A stretch of DNA of 64,000 bases from Myrica gale (GCA_963930655.1 OZ005611.1:23175001-23239000); one strand, 5' to 3'; positions 1-11,977 are shown, counted from the stretch's first letter. Notes: generated from the sequence alone by a model not told the origin. Translations and numbers: made by a program.

Positions 1-381
1 CCTTCAAGTGAGACCTTATACCGGAGGTCCCTTGACGGGTGTGGTGAACCCCCAAACGCGTGATTACAATAGTTACATTTTGCCATTGGCTTCTCTAGAT
101 CAGTCACTTTTTCGTCCCTTGTGAAATGATCCCACGTGAGAGACGGTTGAGAAACTTTCCTCTTTGGGAGAGGTGGTGCTGACACATCTGAGAAAACAAA
201 AAGTTTTGAAAAAAAATTTATAAGATTTTTATCCCCTTAAAATACTCATACTCTAATAGTCATATTAAAACTACATAATAGTCATTTAAAAAAATAAAAT
301 AGAAACCAAACATACTCTAATAGTCATTTTAAAACTGCATACTAGTCATTTAGAAAAATAAAATAGAAACCAAACATTAAA
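1..381. other. AT-rich intergenic DNA, no gene seen
   Basis: No convincing reading frame or RNA gene is visible. Short near-identical pieces recur around 250-375, where a block describing contiguous A/C-rich words is repeated about 55 bases later, so local duplication is likely. The first 180 bases are less AT-rich and could be the end of an element lying outside the window. Confidence 0.5.
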
Positions 382-390
382 TTAAATTAA

Positions 391-711
391 GGGTTAAATG
401 CATGTCATGCCCCTGTGGTATGCGGTAATAGCAAATATGCCCCTGAGGTAAACAGATCTGGGCTCCCTTCGCCGCTCGGGGGTTCTCCCTTTTTTTTTTT
501 CAAAAATGCCACGTGTCTAATTTTGATTGGTGCTGACGTGTCTAAAATTAGACACGTCAGCATTTACCGTTAGAGTTTCAAACGGCACATAACGAAAGGA
601 CATATTTGCTCCTCACTGTTTACCTCAGGGGTATGAAAAGGACTTTGTTTACCTCAGGGGCATATTTGCTATTACCGCATATATCACAGGGGCTTGACAT
701 GCATTTAACCC
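391..711. mobile_element. Mutator-like MITE, 321 bp, with 9-bp target duplication
   Basis: The ends are inverted repeats of about 65 bases starting gggttaaatgcatgtca, differing by a few bases and a 2-base gap. The element is bounded by a perfect 9-base direct repeat ttaaattaa at 382-390 and 712-720. A 9-base duplication with long terminal inverted repeats is the hallmark of Mutator-like elements. The inside is too short for a transposase and contains a perfect 13-base hairpin stem at 532-544 and 549-561 with a 4-base loop. Part of the right arm (around 601-650) is present twice in tandem. The AT-rich target makes the duplication slightly less decisive than its length suggests. Confidence 0.85.
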
Positions 712-1066
712 TTAAATTAAACATACTCATACTCCAATTACTAATAGTCATTTTAAAACTAAAAAATTCAAACAGATTCAGAACATTTCTAAACAATTTC
801 AAACAGATTCAAATTAAATATATTCACAATTTCAAACATTGTGAATAATTCCAAATTAAACATATTCATTTCTAACAGATTCAAACAATCAAACAGATTC
901 ATTTCTAAACAATTTCAAACTAAACATATTCACAATATAAGTCATTTTAAAATTAAACATACTCATATTCTAATTGTTAAACAATTTCACAATCAATCAA
1001 GAAATTTTCAAACAGATTCACAACTTTTTGAACAATTTCAAGAAAATTCAAATTGCATTAAAATAT

Positions 1067-1283
1067 AGGGAAATTAAAATTTTAGTCACTCGGTTTTAGT
1101 ACCGGTGACAAAATGGTCACTGAACTTATTTTTAAAAAAAATTTTGGTCACTGAGAAAATTTAACGGAGGTTTGACGGATGGAGTGAAAAGTCACCACTA
1201 CGTATTCTCAGTGACAAAAAAAAAGTTCAGTGACCATTTTGTCACCGATACTAAAACCCAGTGACTAAATTGCAAAAATCCCT
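1067..1283. mobile_element. MITE, about 217 bp, arms around 47 bp
   Basis: Inverted arms read outward from a short centre: tttagtcactcggttttagt near 1083 pairs with its near-complement near 1267. Outer ends are aggga and tccct. The flanks share aaaatat (1060-1066 and 1284-1290), a possible 7-base target duplication in AT-rich DNA, so the superfamily is not settled. The arms resemble those of the MITE at 35078-35309 in general wording (tttagtca, gtcactga), suggesting one broad family. Confidence 0.75.
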
Positions 1284-1564
1284 AAAATATATACTCTAAA
1301 ATATGTACTCATACACAATCAAATAATCAATCAAGATTCAAGCCCATTGCCCATCCTCGAATTGCAAACAGATTCACAACTTTAAACAAAACCTAATCCT
1401 CTAATCAAGCTCATCCTCCACAGTTTTACAACCTAATCTAATCTATAATCTACAATAAATAATTAACTAAATAAGTGAACAAAATTTTTACCTCAATACA
1501 GTGCACTGACCACACATGGCACCACAAATTCACAAATCACAATTTGTCAATCTTGTAACCTGCA

Positions 1565-1980
1565 CTAAAAAAAATTAATTAGTTAACAAATAATGAAATG
1601 AAGAACAACTGATTCTAATGAAATTGAAAAAAAAAACTAAAAAATTAAACAGAGAGGCAGAGACGCCAAAGAGGGCAGAGGCAGAGCTGTTCGAAAGAGA
1701 TTGAGAGAGAGGCAGAGAGGTTCTTAATGGCAGAGGGCAAGCGGCCTTGGCCTTCGACGGCGTCATTGCAGAGGGACTAAGACTGAGGGAGACACCGAGT
1801 CAGCGACCACCAAGACTAGAGAGAGTGAGAGACTAGAGAGAAAGAGATGAGCAGTGAGAGTGAGAGTTTGAGAGATGAGAGAGAGAGTTGCGTGAGGTAG
1901 AGAGCTGCGGTGTGAGGCGAGAATGAGAGTGAGAGAGAGACGTCGAATGAGGAGGGGGGAGTTCGGGGGAGGGTTTTGAA
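1565..1980. repeat. Purine-rich GA tract
   Basis: From about 1650 to 1960 the plus strand is dominated by interrupted GAGA runs; the minus strand is therefore CT-rich. Such tracts are typical of plant leaders and of retroelement 5' ends. No reading frame in it looks like a known protein. It is followed by a stretch rich in the word ggtacc. Confidence 0.6.
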
Positions 1981-2004
1981 AAAAAAAACTGTGCGTTTTG
2001 GTTT

Positions 2005-2175
2005 TTTTTTTTTAACCCCGGTACCGGAATTCTACCTTGTTTCGGCGGAATTACCGGTACCGTGAATTTTGTAAACCCTATATTGGCTCCGGTTCCGGGT
2101 GGTATACTATGGACGGAATCGGTATTGGAATTGGAGTTTCGGTACCGACGGAAGTTTTGCCCACCCCTAGGGTTG
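2005..2175 (-). other. Possible end of a hAT-type element
   Basis: Read on the minus strand, the stretch begins taggggtgggcaaaa, which looks like the terminal words of many plant hAT elements, followed by repeated ggtaccg/ccggaa words. No partner end or 8-base duplication was found, so this is only a suspicion. Confidence 0.25.
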
Positions 2176-2429
2176 GGAGGAGGTTGTAGTCTCGTTAGTA
2201 CAAACTTGCCAAGAAGAAATAAGGAGATCAGTTGTCGACAAATCCCAATACTTGGTTAAAAAGAATTGGGAGACGTAGATTGGCTTCTACACGTGTCTGT
2301 GGGTGTGCACGCGCATGTGATATAGTAATGATTCCTGTAGAGTTTTCTGGAATACTATGACCTTGACATTTATGAAAGTATTCATAAATGTGAAAAGATA
2401 AAAATGCTCTTAATTTTCAAATGACCTCA

Positions 2430-2954
2430 TTTTTTTGGAAAGAAAAAATTCTTTCCTGATATTCTAGTGTCTTTTTTTTGGACTTCTTGTTTTGCTTTGT
2501 ATCTCCGTAATAGGAACCTTACTTTATCCCAGGCATTGTAGCAATACTCTGGCAGGTCTTTGGGCTGGGAGCGGGCAGTGTTCTGCTTTAGTTGTAACTG
2601 CTCACATATTGTCAGCGCCACTATAACAATGCATTGTTGACAATTTGTAAACCCAATGCTGATAGTCCAAGTCCATTCTCATCCCCTCAGTGCCAAGGGA
2701 AAAAATGGAAAGACAGAACGAAATGAAATAAGAAAGAAAGAAAGAATAAGGAAACTGCAAATTCAAATGGAATTGGTGGCTATATTGATGTCTCATGAAT
2801 TTATATTATTCTCTAAAGAATATGTGCCTGTTTCTTTGATTCAATGCAATGTCATCAGGCTGAAGAATTTTCATCGCGTATTCAGAAACTTGCCAGCCAA
2901 GGTTCTGCTGCAGCAGATCGTGAATTGATGGGTCCAAGTTTCTGGAAATCCTAA
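2430..2954. other. Two coding-like islands of unknown identity
   Basis: On the minus strand at about 2430-2625 an open frame with balanced composition reads ICEQLQLKQNTARSQ and later LPEYCYNAWDKVRFLLRRY. On the plus strand, after a good acceptor (catcag before 2859), a frame reads AEEFSSRIQKLASQG, then MGPSFWKS, and stops at 2952-2954, like a last exon. I do not recognise either protein. They lie on opposite strands, so they do not belong to one gene. Gene fragments or element relics are both possible. Confidence 0.25.
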
Positions 2955-4561
2955 TATTCAGAATTATAAACTACCTGGATGTTTCAAAACCTAGCTTGTA
3001 GCATGCAGGGGGAAGTTTTCATTACAAAGCTGTCTTTTAGGCACTGGGTGCATTCTTTAGTGCCTTTGGATGTTGTTCCTTTGTAGAGATATAATTTCCG
3101 TTGTCCGATGACAATTCTTTCAGTGTGTTTAGCAATGAAATTCTGTGGTAAGTGGTGATAGTATTTGTAGCCTTCTGTTGACATTTTCTCTTCTTCGATT
3201 CTGCCATTAAGAGATGCAAACTATGCCACCATGAACGCAGCATTCGGAGGTCCATGCCTATTTTCATCCTGGGGAAACGCCTGTCATTTGTTGTCTTGTA
3301 TTTTCCGTGAGATCTATACACAGATGCTTATAAACTTCCAGTACACGTTAAATGATGTGTTTCTTGAATTGTTGGGCGTCCATCCAGTGATGAGTAGAGT
3401 GTGCTCAGTTCGTCAAAAACCCCAGAAATAAGAAGCATTGAGAGGGGTATCTATACTCCAATTCAAAGGGAGAGACAAAAGCTAAGATCTAAATCATCTG
3501 ATACAACCCAAATGGAATTTTGCATTGGATCCAATTCTAGGGCTTCATACTTATTCGTTTCTTTCTCTCTTGGAATTGGATCCAATTCTATGCAGGAACT
3601 TGAGGTGAGATCCTCCACTTGCAAATGTTTTGACCCATTTTCCTTCTCAGCAAAAACAAGAAAAGAAGGAAAGAATAGCCAAATAGGTGCCCTCATGAAT
3701 GTAATATAAAGGCGACACTTTCTACGTAATCCTGTTCGTTCATTTTTTTTACGTCATTCTTTTGCGCTGTCGTCTCCAATTTCCTTCTTACCAGCTAACT
3801 GCTGCCGTTATTGTTTCTGTTTCATTTTCAAATAGAAACCAACCCATATATCCCATATGGTGCTGCTAGTCGGCAGGATCATCAATCAAAGAGACTCAGC
3901 CGGATGGTAATCTTGATGGGTATGTTTTGGAGGTTCGATAGGGTCCGGGAGGCCCATAAAAGTTGGAAATTCTGGTGGGCGCGCGCTGTGAAAAAAAAAT
4001 AATTTGACTGCCTCTTTGTAACTGCAACTGGCTGTTGTTTAATTAAACCCCTTGCCGATACTATGGGAGTATGGACTTCCTTTCCAAATTTCATAGCGGG
4101 AAAGATCCTCCTTTTTAATTTAAACGGTATATGACAAAAATAATATATTAGGGTGCAAAGTGTCAATGACCATATAGTTAGAGGGTGCAAAGTGTATTTA
4201 ATCCCCCCAAAAAAGTACTAAAATAAGGAACTGCTCATATACGATTTAAATGCATAAATAATCATATAAGACAACAGTAGTTCATGGTTTAACCATCAAG
4301 AAGTTTGTAATCAGATACACTTACCACAAAAAAGAATTTTGTAATCAGATTACATAGGCTATGCCATCACACAGCAGCAAATGGCAGGAGCAGATACATA
4401 AAAGAACACACTGAAGCTTACACACATTATCATTTACACAGATTAAACACTATGTTGCTTCGCAACTCCACTGTTATTTATACACAAAATATGGCAATCA
4501 AAATGCCAAGGGATCGAGTTATTTATACACCTAGGGAAGATTCTCGATGGTTTTTAGGATA
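2955..4561. other. Intergenic DNA downstream of the F-box gene
   Basis: No supported gene. A block at about 4115-4206 repeats the words ggtgcaaagtgt twice and resembles one arm of the MITEs at 7608-7939 and 57137-57532 (gggtgcaa, aagtgtatttaa), so it is probably a decayed single arm. The stretch 4207-4561 is the likely 3' untranslated region and downstream DNA of the minus-strand F-box gene. Confidence 0.4.
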
Positions 4562-7500
4562 TCACCCAGGTACAAAATAATCCATCTTTTCCACAGGCAG
4601 ATTCAGAACTGAAGTTTCCACCTATAGCAAATAAGACAAAAAAACTGCCAATCATTAAAAACAAAATTTAAAACACCACAAACTTTGATAAAAACGTATG
4701 ATCCTAGGCCTCTAGTTTTCATGCTACAGGCTGGGGGTTTTGCAGAGGAAACTTCGTCCACCAGGAAAATAGATTAAAGACTCTTTATCTGGGGAAATTA
4801 AGTCTGGCAAAACATCTGGATTATTCTTTTTAACTGCTGGATGCAATGAGTAAGTGTGCATGCAACCATTGTGGAAGGAATTTCAAGAGCTCATAATGTT
4901 CGGAATTCAAGAAGGAAGTGGCAGAAGCTAGAAATTCATGTACCTCATCAAATGAAACAAAGACGAAAGGCGTGAGGCCCCTCTTGTGTGAGATTGCAGG
5001 CACATCTGGGTTGTGTGATTCATCATCCTGCCACCCTTCAACCACTCCAAGAATGTCCTCGTCGTGGTTGTTTACTTCACTATCATCTACACCACTAGTA
5101 ACAAGTGAGATTAGATCCATCCGATTGTTGGCCCCTGCTGTTGTTCCTCTTAACCTGTACCCAAAAGCAGATAAGCCAACAAAACCTTCCAATTTGGCAC
5201 AATACTTCCAATAACTGTATTTAAGAGCACATTTCAAAGGCCCCCTACAGGTTCACTTACAATGAGTGGCTGCCCAAACAGGTGTCTGTCAGATCAATTA
5301 TCATAATAAAAATAAAAATAAAAAAATTAGGGAGTTCTATATTTTCTTTAATGCCAACACTTTACAAGGAAAGCTTCCTAATTGTTTAGAAGAAGAGGAG
5401 GAAGATCAAGAATGAGGTGGCTGGTTATCAAACATGGATGTTGGCTATCAATCTTTAAGCCAAAAGACCATAAATGTTGCTAGTTGTTTATTTCTATAGA
5501 TCATGGTCTCAACCTAAGTGACAACCTTCAAAATCGTAAGTTGTAGTTGTCGAATCACCTACCCACTTTAAGGAAAACAGGGTAACAATAACAATAACAG
5601 GAAGCCAGCTACTAGAAAATAAAGAAACAATATATACTTAGGTAACAATAACACCTGCTTTTTAGAGGCCATTCCACATTGTCAGAAGACCAGCTATAAG
5701 AAATGAATGTAATACCTTAAGCGGATTCTCAACACGGTAGGACGCATGCCAGGATACAAAACAGCAGCTTCAACCTGCAATCAAAGAATAATCATAAATA
5801 GCTACCAAGGAAACCATAAAAGAGAGGAGTAACCATAAACACTCAATATGAATGCTCCGCAATGGAAAAGGGGTATAGGAGGGAACTGGAATGCAGGCAT
5901 CAGGCCAATTTGTGTAATTAATAGAGTAATAGAAACACAAGGATATCCAAACTGGCAAATAAGAATTCAGATGTTTGGGAATTTGTAAATAACAGACCCC
6001 CGACCTGGTCTTCTGACAACGTGTAATGGCCTCTAAAAACGCAGTCTGCTTTAGATGCACGGAAATTCATGCATTTTGCGGCATCTTTCACTTTTTGCGA
6101 AGAATTCTAACCATTGAAAATTAACAGAGAAAATGTAAGCATCAGCAAGAGATACAAAATATCTCTCCCACCTTTCAGAAACACTAATTGATTTCGGGAG
6201 GATAAAAACCTTGTACAGAAATCTGCCCGAGGGAAAAAATCTCATGTAACGGAAATAGCACACCTACAAAAGCAGAAATACAAAGACATAGTAGCTGAAA
6301 ATAAAGAATGTAGACTTGGCAAAAGTAGCTTTGATTTACATTTGAATCTTTCGTGGTTGGTTGTTGAGAATTATATCTGAATGTAACTTTCCATTACAAG
6401 TCAACGAAAAATACTCAATAATCTTTTCCATTCACCTTGTTTTACACAGTTGGGCCAAAGCAAGAAAGGAAAGGATAGGACCCTTGACAAACCCCATGTC
6501 AAAGTACCATTCAAAAACTGACTTGCTTCTTGGGAATTAATATACCTTGAATTCAGCTAATATGTAGACCAAACTGATGCTGAGCTAACCGTGAGAAGAA
6601 TAGCTTAACCTTCAGATTTTTCAGGTGTAAGACCTTTTATTTATTATTTTTAAAGATATACATGAAACTGTGTACTTTTGCATCATCAGAAATAGAACAG
6701 TTGATTCTGATGTTGGTTGTACATACTACTTATAATGCTATCAGCTTCTTGCAAGGACATACAACTACAATCTATGTTTTAGTACCATTCAACTACACAA
6801 TTTAATGAGCATCCAAACTTGACATACTTTTGTTTCTCTAGTCCAACTGGTTTTAGTTGTTTTGCCCCCCACCCAATGGTTGAGTGCAGACGTAGTCTTA
6901 GCACTAGGGCTTCTTCCTACAAGCATGATCCTACAGTATCTTATTCTTCTCGACTCCTGCTATTCTTGTAACTAAAAGTAATTCTTATGCTATCACAGGT
7001 AGATAGTGGGATTTCGTTTTCTGACAAGTAAGAAAGTAACTTAAACGGGGAGCACACCAAATGCAGATGCTTGCATGTCATACAAGAATCAATTAGCATC
7101 ATGTACAGTAACAAACCTTTTATGAATAGTAAATCGTAACAGAACATTACATGGGTAAAAATCAAGGAAACAGGAATTTACCAAATGGACTGGATTGGTG
7201 ACTTTCCACTCTGCAACTCCCGCACGAATGTAGGTATTCCTACTCACATAAAGACCTGATATGTGCGAAATTCTGTTAATTCCATAATGCTCTTCAGAAA
7301 ACCCAAAATCAGAGACAAATGGAATAATAAAGAAAATAGAAGAATAGCCCCAAGTTTTGTAGATGAGCATTGGACATATATACGCTGGAAACAATCAGTC
7401 CCAAATTGATTATTTTCTCCATATGGCCAAAGAGTAAAGTTGTGCACTTCTTTAACAACATAGATAGTTCTGGGGTATGCACCGCACTCAAAGATCAATA

Positions 7501-9264
7501 GCATCAATGCACATAACCTAATATGTAAAATGCTCAAACAACAAAAAAATATGAAGGAAAATACACACTTATCAAAAAAAAATGAAGGAAAATACACTTC
7601 TCACACGCGAACTGCCATAAGTTTTGCACTCTAAACAATCACGTTTGAGACATTGCACCTTCAAACTACCAATCTCTAACACAATGCACCCTCAGTCTAT
7701 TTTTTCCATCAAATTGGATGGAAATTGACTTAAAAAAAAACTATGCCCCCAAATGCAACAGTTAGTTGACTTTTTTAAGGGCATAATCGACATTTCTTAT
7801 TTAAAAAAGAAGTCCATTTCAGTCCAATTCGACGGAAAAAATAAACGAGGGTGCAATGTGTTAGAGACGGGCATTTTGTAGGTGCAATCTTTCAAACATG
7901 GTAATTTAGGGAGCAAAGTGTCAAATAAGTGGTAGTTCGTAAATGAAATATGTACTTTCTCAATATGTGTAAGAATGTCTTACCATCTGTACGGACCCTT
8001 GGTCTTAAAAGCCACATTTTCCTCCAAGATCCCTCATATTTTGACTGCACAATTTTATAATTTGCCACCACTCCAGAGAGCTTCACATAAAAAGTCGCGT
8101 TTTTAAGCTTCGAGATAACATTCAATTTGTGAGAAACAGTTCATATTTCTCAGTCGATACTGATTTTACCTGCCAAGCCTTGAAGCATGCATTACGCCAA
8201 AATACAGGGTTCCGAATTGTGTACCGCCATTTACGACATACACAAGATGCCCTTCCTAAGTCATACGGACCCATTCTTGCAAAGACCTGTATACAAATAG
8301 CCTTTAGAGTTATCTATATGGTTATACATTTATATGGCCACAAAGGGTTGAATATGGGATAACCAAAATTTTAATTTGTAACTAGTAGGTAGGCAAGTTG
8401 TCTTCATAACGTAAGTCATGACCAGTAGCTTTTTGGCCTAACATACCTCAAAGAGCAGTTCATCGGGCAAACTGCGATGTATTGGTGATGGATCAATATA
8501 TGGTTTTCTGCTAACACTCCCAAACGGCGCAACAGGCCTAACGTTAATTCCATAAAGATCTGAAACAATAAGACCTGTTAACAAACTATTGCCCAAAGAA
8601 TTGATTTAGATTACACAGAATATATGAAAAGAAATTCACAGAAGTAATGGAAGATTACCAAGCCAAGGCCTCTTTGTTACAAAGTACTGAACTGCCTTCG
8701 ACCTCAAAGCCAATTCAAGTTCGGCAGGAACGGATAAGGAAAAATCTGCAAGGCATTATAACTAACTGAGGTTGATGAAACCGACAAGCACAGGCATTTT
8801 CACCCTAAAGTCCACTGGAAGGAGGAAGATATACTTGATCGTATATTTCCACCGCCTGGGAATTTAGAAATAATAATCGCTACTCAAATTGGCCTACTTC
8901 AACTAATTGACTCAATTAAGGCAAGTTGGCGGGGATTAATTCCCAGGAAAACATGACAGGAAACGATAGAAAGATTCCAAATCTAATTGCTCTTTATTGA
9001 AATAAATATCTGAACATCCGAATCGCATGCTTGCTAAATGAACTTTCAGGTTGAATTCCTGTTACATATCAGATATTCGAGACAACCGATGAAACATTCA
9101 AGAAATGGGTCTCACGAATATTCCACAAGGACTTATAACTTGACTCCTAATTACAATGAACTCAAATGGTTAAGCAGCCAAAATCGGACGAGAATTCGAT
9201 CATTATCCAGTCATTGCACGACAAGGCGAAAAATTTCGGCAATAATCATATTACCTGAAGCCAT
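4562..9264 (-). CDS. FBP7: FBP7-like F-box protein (FBXO9/Hrt3 type), 11 exons, 327 aa
   Basis: Exons (minus): 9255-9264, 8659-8745, 8447-8559, 8170-8286, 7984-8080, 7182-7255, 6210-6263, 6005-6106, 5716-5774, 4944-5154, 4562-4621. All introns are GT-AG and all phases join without a stop, giving a complete protein from ATG at 9264 to TGA at 4564-4562. Residues about 63-108 are an F-box ([13 protein letters not shown], then [17 protein letters not shown]). The rest matches the conserved carboxy half of the plant FBP7 / animal FBXO9 family: [66 protein letters not shown]. The family acts as the substrate receptor of SCF ubiquitin ligases; Arabidopsis FBP7 has been linked to protein synthesis under temperature stress. 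Substrate here is unknown. The first exon codes for only three whole codons. Intron 5 holds a MITE and intron 9 an inverted copy of part of exon 8. Confidence 0.95.
5656..5697 (+). repeat. Inverted copy of the end of F-box exon 8
   Basis: About 42 bases on the plus strand match the last part of exon 8 (minus, 6005-6045) with two mismatches and one gap. The match stops exactly at the exon 8 splice junction (gaagaccag). It lies in intron 9, so the primary transcript contains both orientations about 300 bases apart. Confidence 0.85.
7608..7939. mobile_element. MITE with long arms in intron 5 of the F-box gene
   Basis: The left arm from cgaactgcca pairs with the right arm ending tggtagttcg; similarity continues inward for about 130 bases, through words such as tctctaacacaatgcaccct and attttttcc. 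The element is about 330 bp and almost wholly arm. No clear target duplication is visible. It lies between exons 5 and 6, well away from either splice site, so splicing is probably tolerated. Similar words occur at 57137-57532 and around 4115-4206. Confidence 0.8.
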
Positions 9265-9435
9265 GAGAAAAGAGGAATTAGCCTTTCCTGTTACATATCA
9301 GATATTCTCTCGATTTTCGTGGGGGGGAAAAAGAGTAAATTGAGAGGAAGAACTAGAAATTAAAATGGGCCGAGACTTGGGGCATTTACTAATTACAACT
9401 ATTTCTTTTTTACGGAACACCGACTAAAATGGTTT
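9265..9435 (-). promoter_or_regulatory. Leader and promoter region of the F-box gene
   Basis: This is the DNA directly upstream (minus strand) of the F-box start codon at 9264. No clear TATA box could be picked out, as is common for housekeeping genes. The neighbouring dispersed repeat begins at about 9436, so the undisturbed upstream region is short. Confidence 0.4.
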
Positions 9436-9866
9436 GATTACCCGCGAATTGCAAAAAGACAATTTTTTTTAAGATATTTTTTTTCTCCATTTGGCTAGGG
9501 TTGTTAGTTTTCTGTTTCAACGATTTTTATGCCTTAACCCCTGCATTTTCCGTTTGATCCCTCACAAACAAAAAATAAACTAAACTCATATTTTCCTAAA
9601 CCATTTTTTTTGGAACATTATAGCAACTCCATATTTATGGGCAAAAATTAATAAATTTTTCTTAAGTTCTAAAATATTTTATTTAGTCCATATATTATCA
9701 AAACAAACAATTGCCCGTTAAACTACATGTAAAATGACTTAAATGCTTTACAAGATAAAATTACTAAAATATTACTAAAAAATTATATATAAATAAAAAT
9801 TAATGTTTTTAAATAAAAATTGTATTTAAAAGTTGTATATGATAGTTTTATATTCTTTTTTTTTTC
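9436..9866 (+). repeat. Dispersed repeat, copy A
   Basis: Matches 22124-22590 in the same orientation over some 430-465 bases with internal gaps. Shared words include cccgcgaattgcaaaaagac at the left, gatccctcacaaacaaaaa in the middle, and acatgtaaaatgact and aaaaattaatgtttttaaa at the right. No open frame. It is an old dispersed or segmental duplicate; its class is not clear. Confidence 0.75.
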
Positions 9867-10089
9867 AAGACACATGGACACTTCTCCATTAGTTGATCAA
9901 TTTTATAGCAAAAGTGTATCTCAAATACCTTCATGTTGAAATACCTCTCGATAAAGGCTAAAATATTACGCATGTCCTTGTGGAATGACCTTTTCTAGGA
10001 AAATGCCCTTAGGGTTCAATTTTTTTTTCCCCGCCAACCTTGTGGTTCTATATGTTTCCCAAAAATGCCCCTTCAATCATAATCCTTCT

Positions 10090-10335
10090 ACAAACTAATG
10101 GAATATGCTTACTGTCAAAACCCTCCACATCATGTCCAATAAAAACACAGCACGTGTCCAAATTGCTAACTGGGTTAATGTCCCTGTGGTATCTGTACAT
10201 TCCAAACCATCAACATAGTCTAACATGTCGAAAATGCCTCCGCCACATCATTTAAAAAATGACACAACCATCAAGGCCCACATCGATGTCTTCCTCAAAT
10301 CAATTGAATGTCTCATTAGAGCTCTTCCCCAAATC
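10090..10335 (+). repeat. Left arm of a 10-kb-spaced inverted repeat
   Basis: Its reverse complement matches 20455-20735, including ggaatgtacagatacca, agggacattaac and tgtgtttttattggacatg. The arms face each other across the GRF zinc-finger fragment and the Harbinger-like element. Confidence 0.75.
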
Positions 10336-11534
10336 AGTCGAAGCCTAGGTCAGCTCCCACTTATTTTCCCAAATCCAGCAACCATAGATCTTGCCCCAAA
10401 TCAGTTGCTGATGTCCCAGAGAAGCTACTCTGCAGCAAGCACTGTGAGTGACGGTAAATTTGCATATGAGGAAAGGAGCGTTGATAAGGTGAGCGTAAGA
10501 CCTTTGTGCTTCTGTGGAATTAGTGCTCGGGTAAGGTTTAACAAGACATCACTCAATCCAGGACGAAGATTCTTCAGCTGCCACGGTGAGTATAGCGTGA
10601 TTGTTGGCTTCAACTGCGTGCTTATGATGGTTATTGGATTTTCATGCAATTAGATGTTTAATGTTTTGAGCAGTTAGATGATAAACACATTTCTAATTTA
10701 CTAATTGTGTATTAATGCATTTCTAATTTATTAATTGTGTTTTACTGCATTTGTAAATATGTGTTCTAAAGATGGATGACCATTGTGTTTGGGTAGTGAA
10801 GTGTGTTGGAGCATGCAACTACAAGTTTTTTCTTCTTTTCTTGGTAAAGCCTTAAATTCTTTTTCCACGCATATTACCAGGTAAAGTAATTACAGTTACA
10901 ATAGTAATTAATATGCCTTAATATATTGCATTTGTGGTTTATTGGAAGGCAACCAATACCCACATAAACTAAGATCTAGAAGACTGGGTTTTAGCACACA
11001 GTAAATGATTATTACTAATTAGAATAAAGCTCCAACTGATGTTCTTAGCAATGTGTGTAGAAGTTATAAAGTTTTTAGTGGGATTTCAAATTGAATGATT
11101 TTTTTATTGCCTCTGATTTATACCCTATTTGGATCCCCTGACTTCTTCAAATAATAAGACTATATGAGAGGTCTGATTGCAGTTTGTTATTATAATATAT
11201 ATTGTGACGTTATGAAGTAAAAAGATTATGGAGGAGCATTTAACTGTTTTATTTATAGAGGGACAAGGTTTGTGGTTATTTTGAATGGATTGATCCACCC
11301 TCTCAACAACAAGAGGAAGATGAACCGGATAGTCTCCTATGCATGCTGAAGACAATGGAGAAGAAGTTGAAGATTATGAAGGAGCGACAAAACAAAACAG
11401 ATGAGCTCCTCCTTAAACAGAACTCTATTGAGGAGAAGTTGAAGTCTAGTGGACAATATTCAATTCAGCAAAAGGGAAGACATGTATGGGTGAGCGATAT
11501 TAAATTCATAACTTTAGCTAGCCATTGGTTTTGA
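10225..11534 (+). pseudogene. GRF zinc-finger gene, broken at the exon junction
   Basis: Exon 1 (to 10585) contains PLCFCGISARVRFNKTS then NPGRRFFSCHG, the first half of a plant GRF zinc finger (CxCG followed by RRFFxC). Exon 2 (from 11259) supplies the second half, CGYFEWIDPP, then an acidic stretch and a coiled-coil-like tail with many K/E/Q (MEKKLKIMKERQNKTDELL). The donor CACG-gtgagt and acceptor tatag-AGG are good, but joining them leaves exon 2 out of frame (exon 1 ends with one extra base), so the model does not code through. Start may be 10225 or the inner ATG at 10411. In plants such short GRF proteins are often linked to transposon-rich DNA; function is unknown. Exon 1 partly overlaps the left inverted-repeat arm. 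Confidence 0.55.
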
Positions 11535-11977
11535 AAACGACTACTATAGGGATGTTTGATTGCCAAAATATTGGGGAATATTCCCAATATATTGGGAATC
11601 TTGTGAAAATTGAGATTTATTGGGGTTTGAGAAAAAAGGTTAATTTTTTGAAGTGTGTTTGGTTTGATGTTTGGAAATTTTGGGATAATATTTATTAGTA
11701 ATGATTGTGTTTGTCTGTTTGACTTTTGTGTGTAATAAAAAACGAATTTAAAAAGAACCGGGGCTGAGTTCCACACTTCCACCGTTTCATTCTCGCAGCC
11801 CATATTGAATTATTGATTTTCTTTGATGCAAAACGCCGACGTGAAAAATGCCCCCGTTTTTTGTCCACGCTTCCACCGTTTCTAGTCCTCTGTACATGCT
11901 TAATTTTTTGTTTTTTTTTTCCTTCCCTCAACTACTCTATCGTTTTTCTCTTATGCAAACCGCCGACAACATGGATT

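Noticed and set aside
606..848. 80-codon frame across the right arm of the first MITE
   Set aside because: It crosses the element end and its target repeat; composition is that of AT-rich non-coding DNA.
11549..11720. Small stand-alone MITE starting at the Harbinger left end
   Set aside because: No inverted partner was found within a few hundred bases, whereas a good partner exists at 20090-20108.
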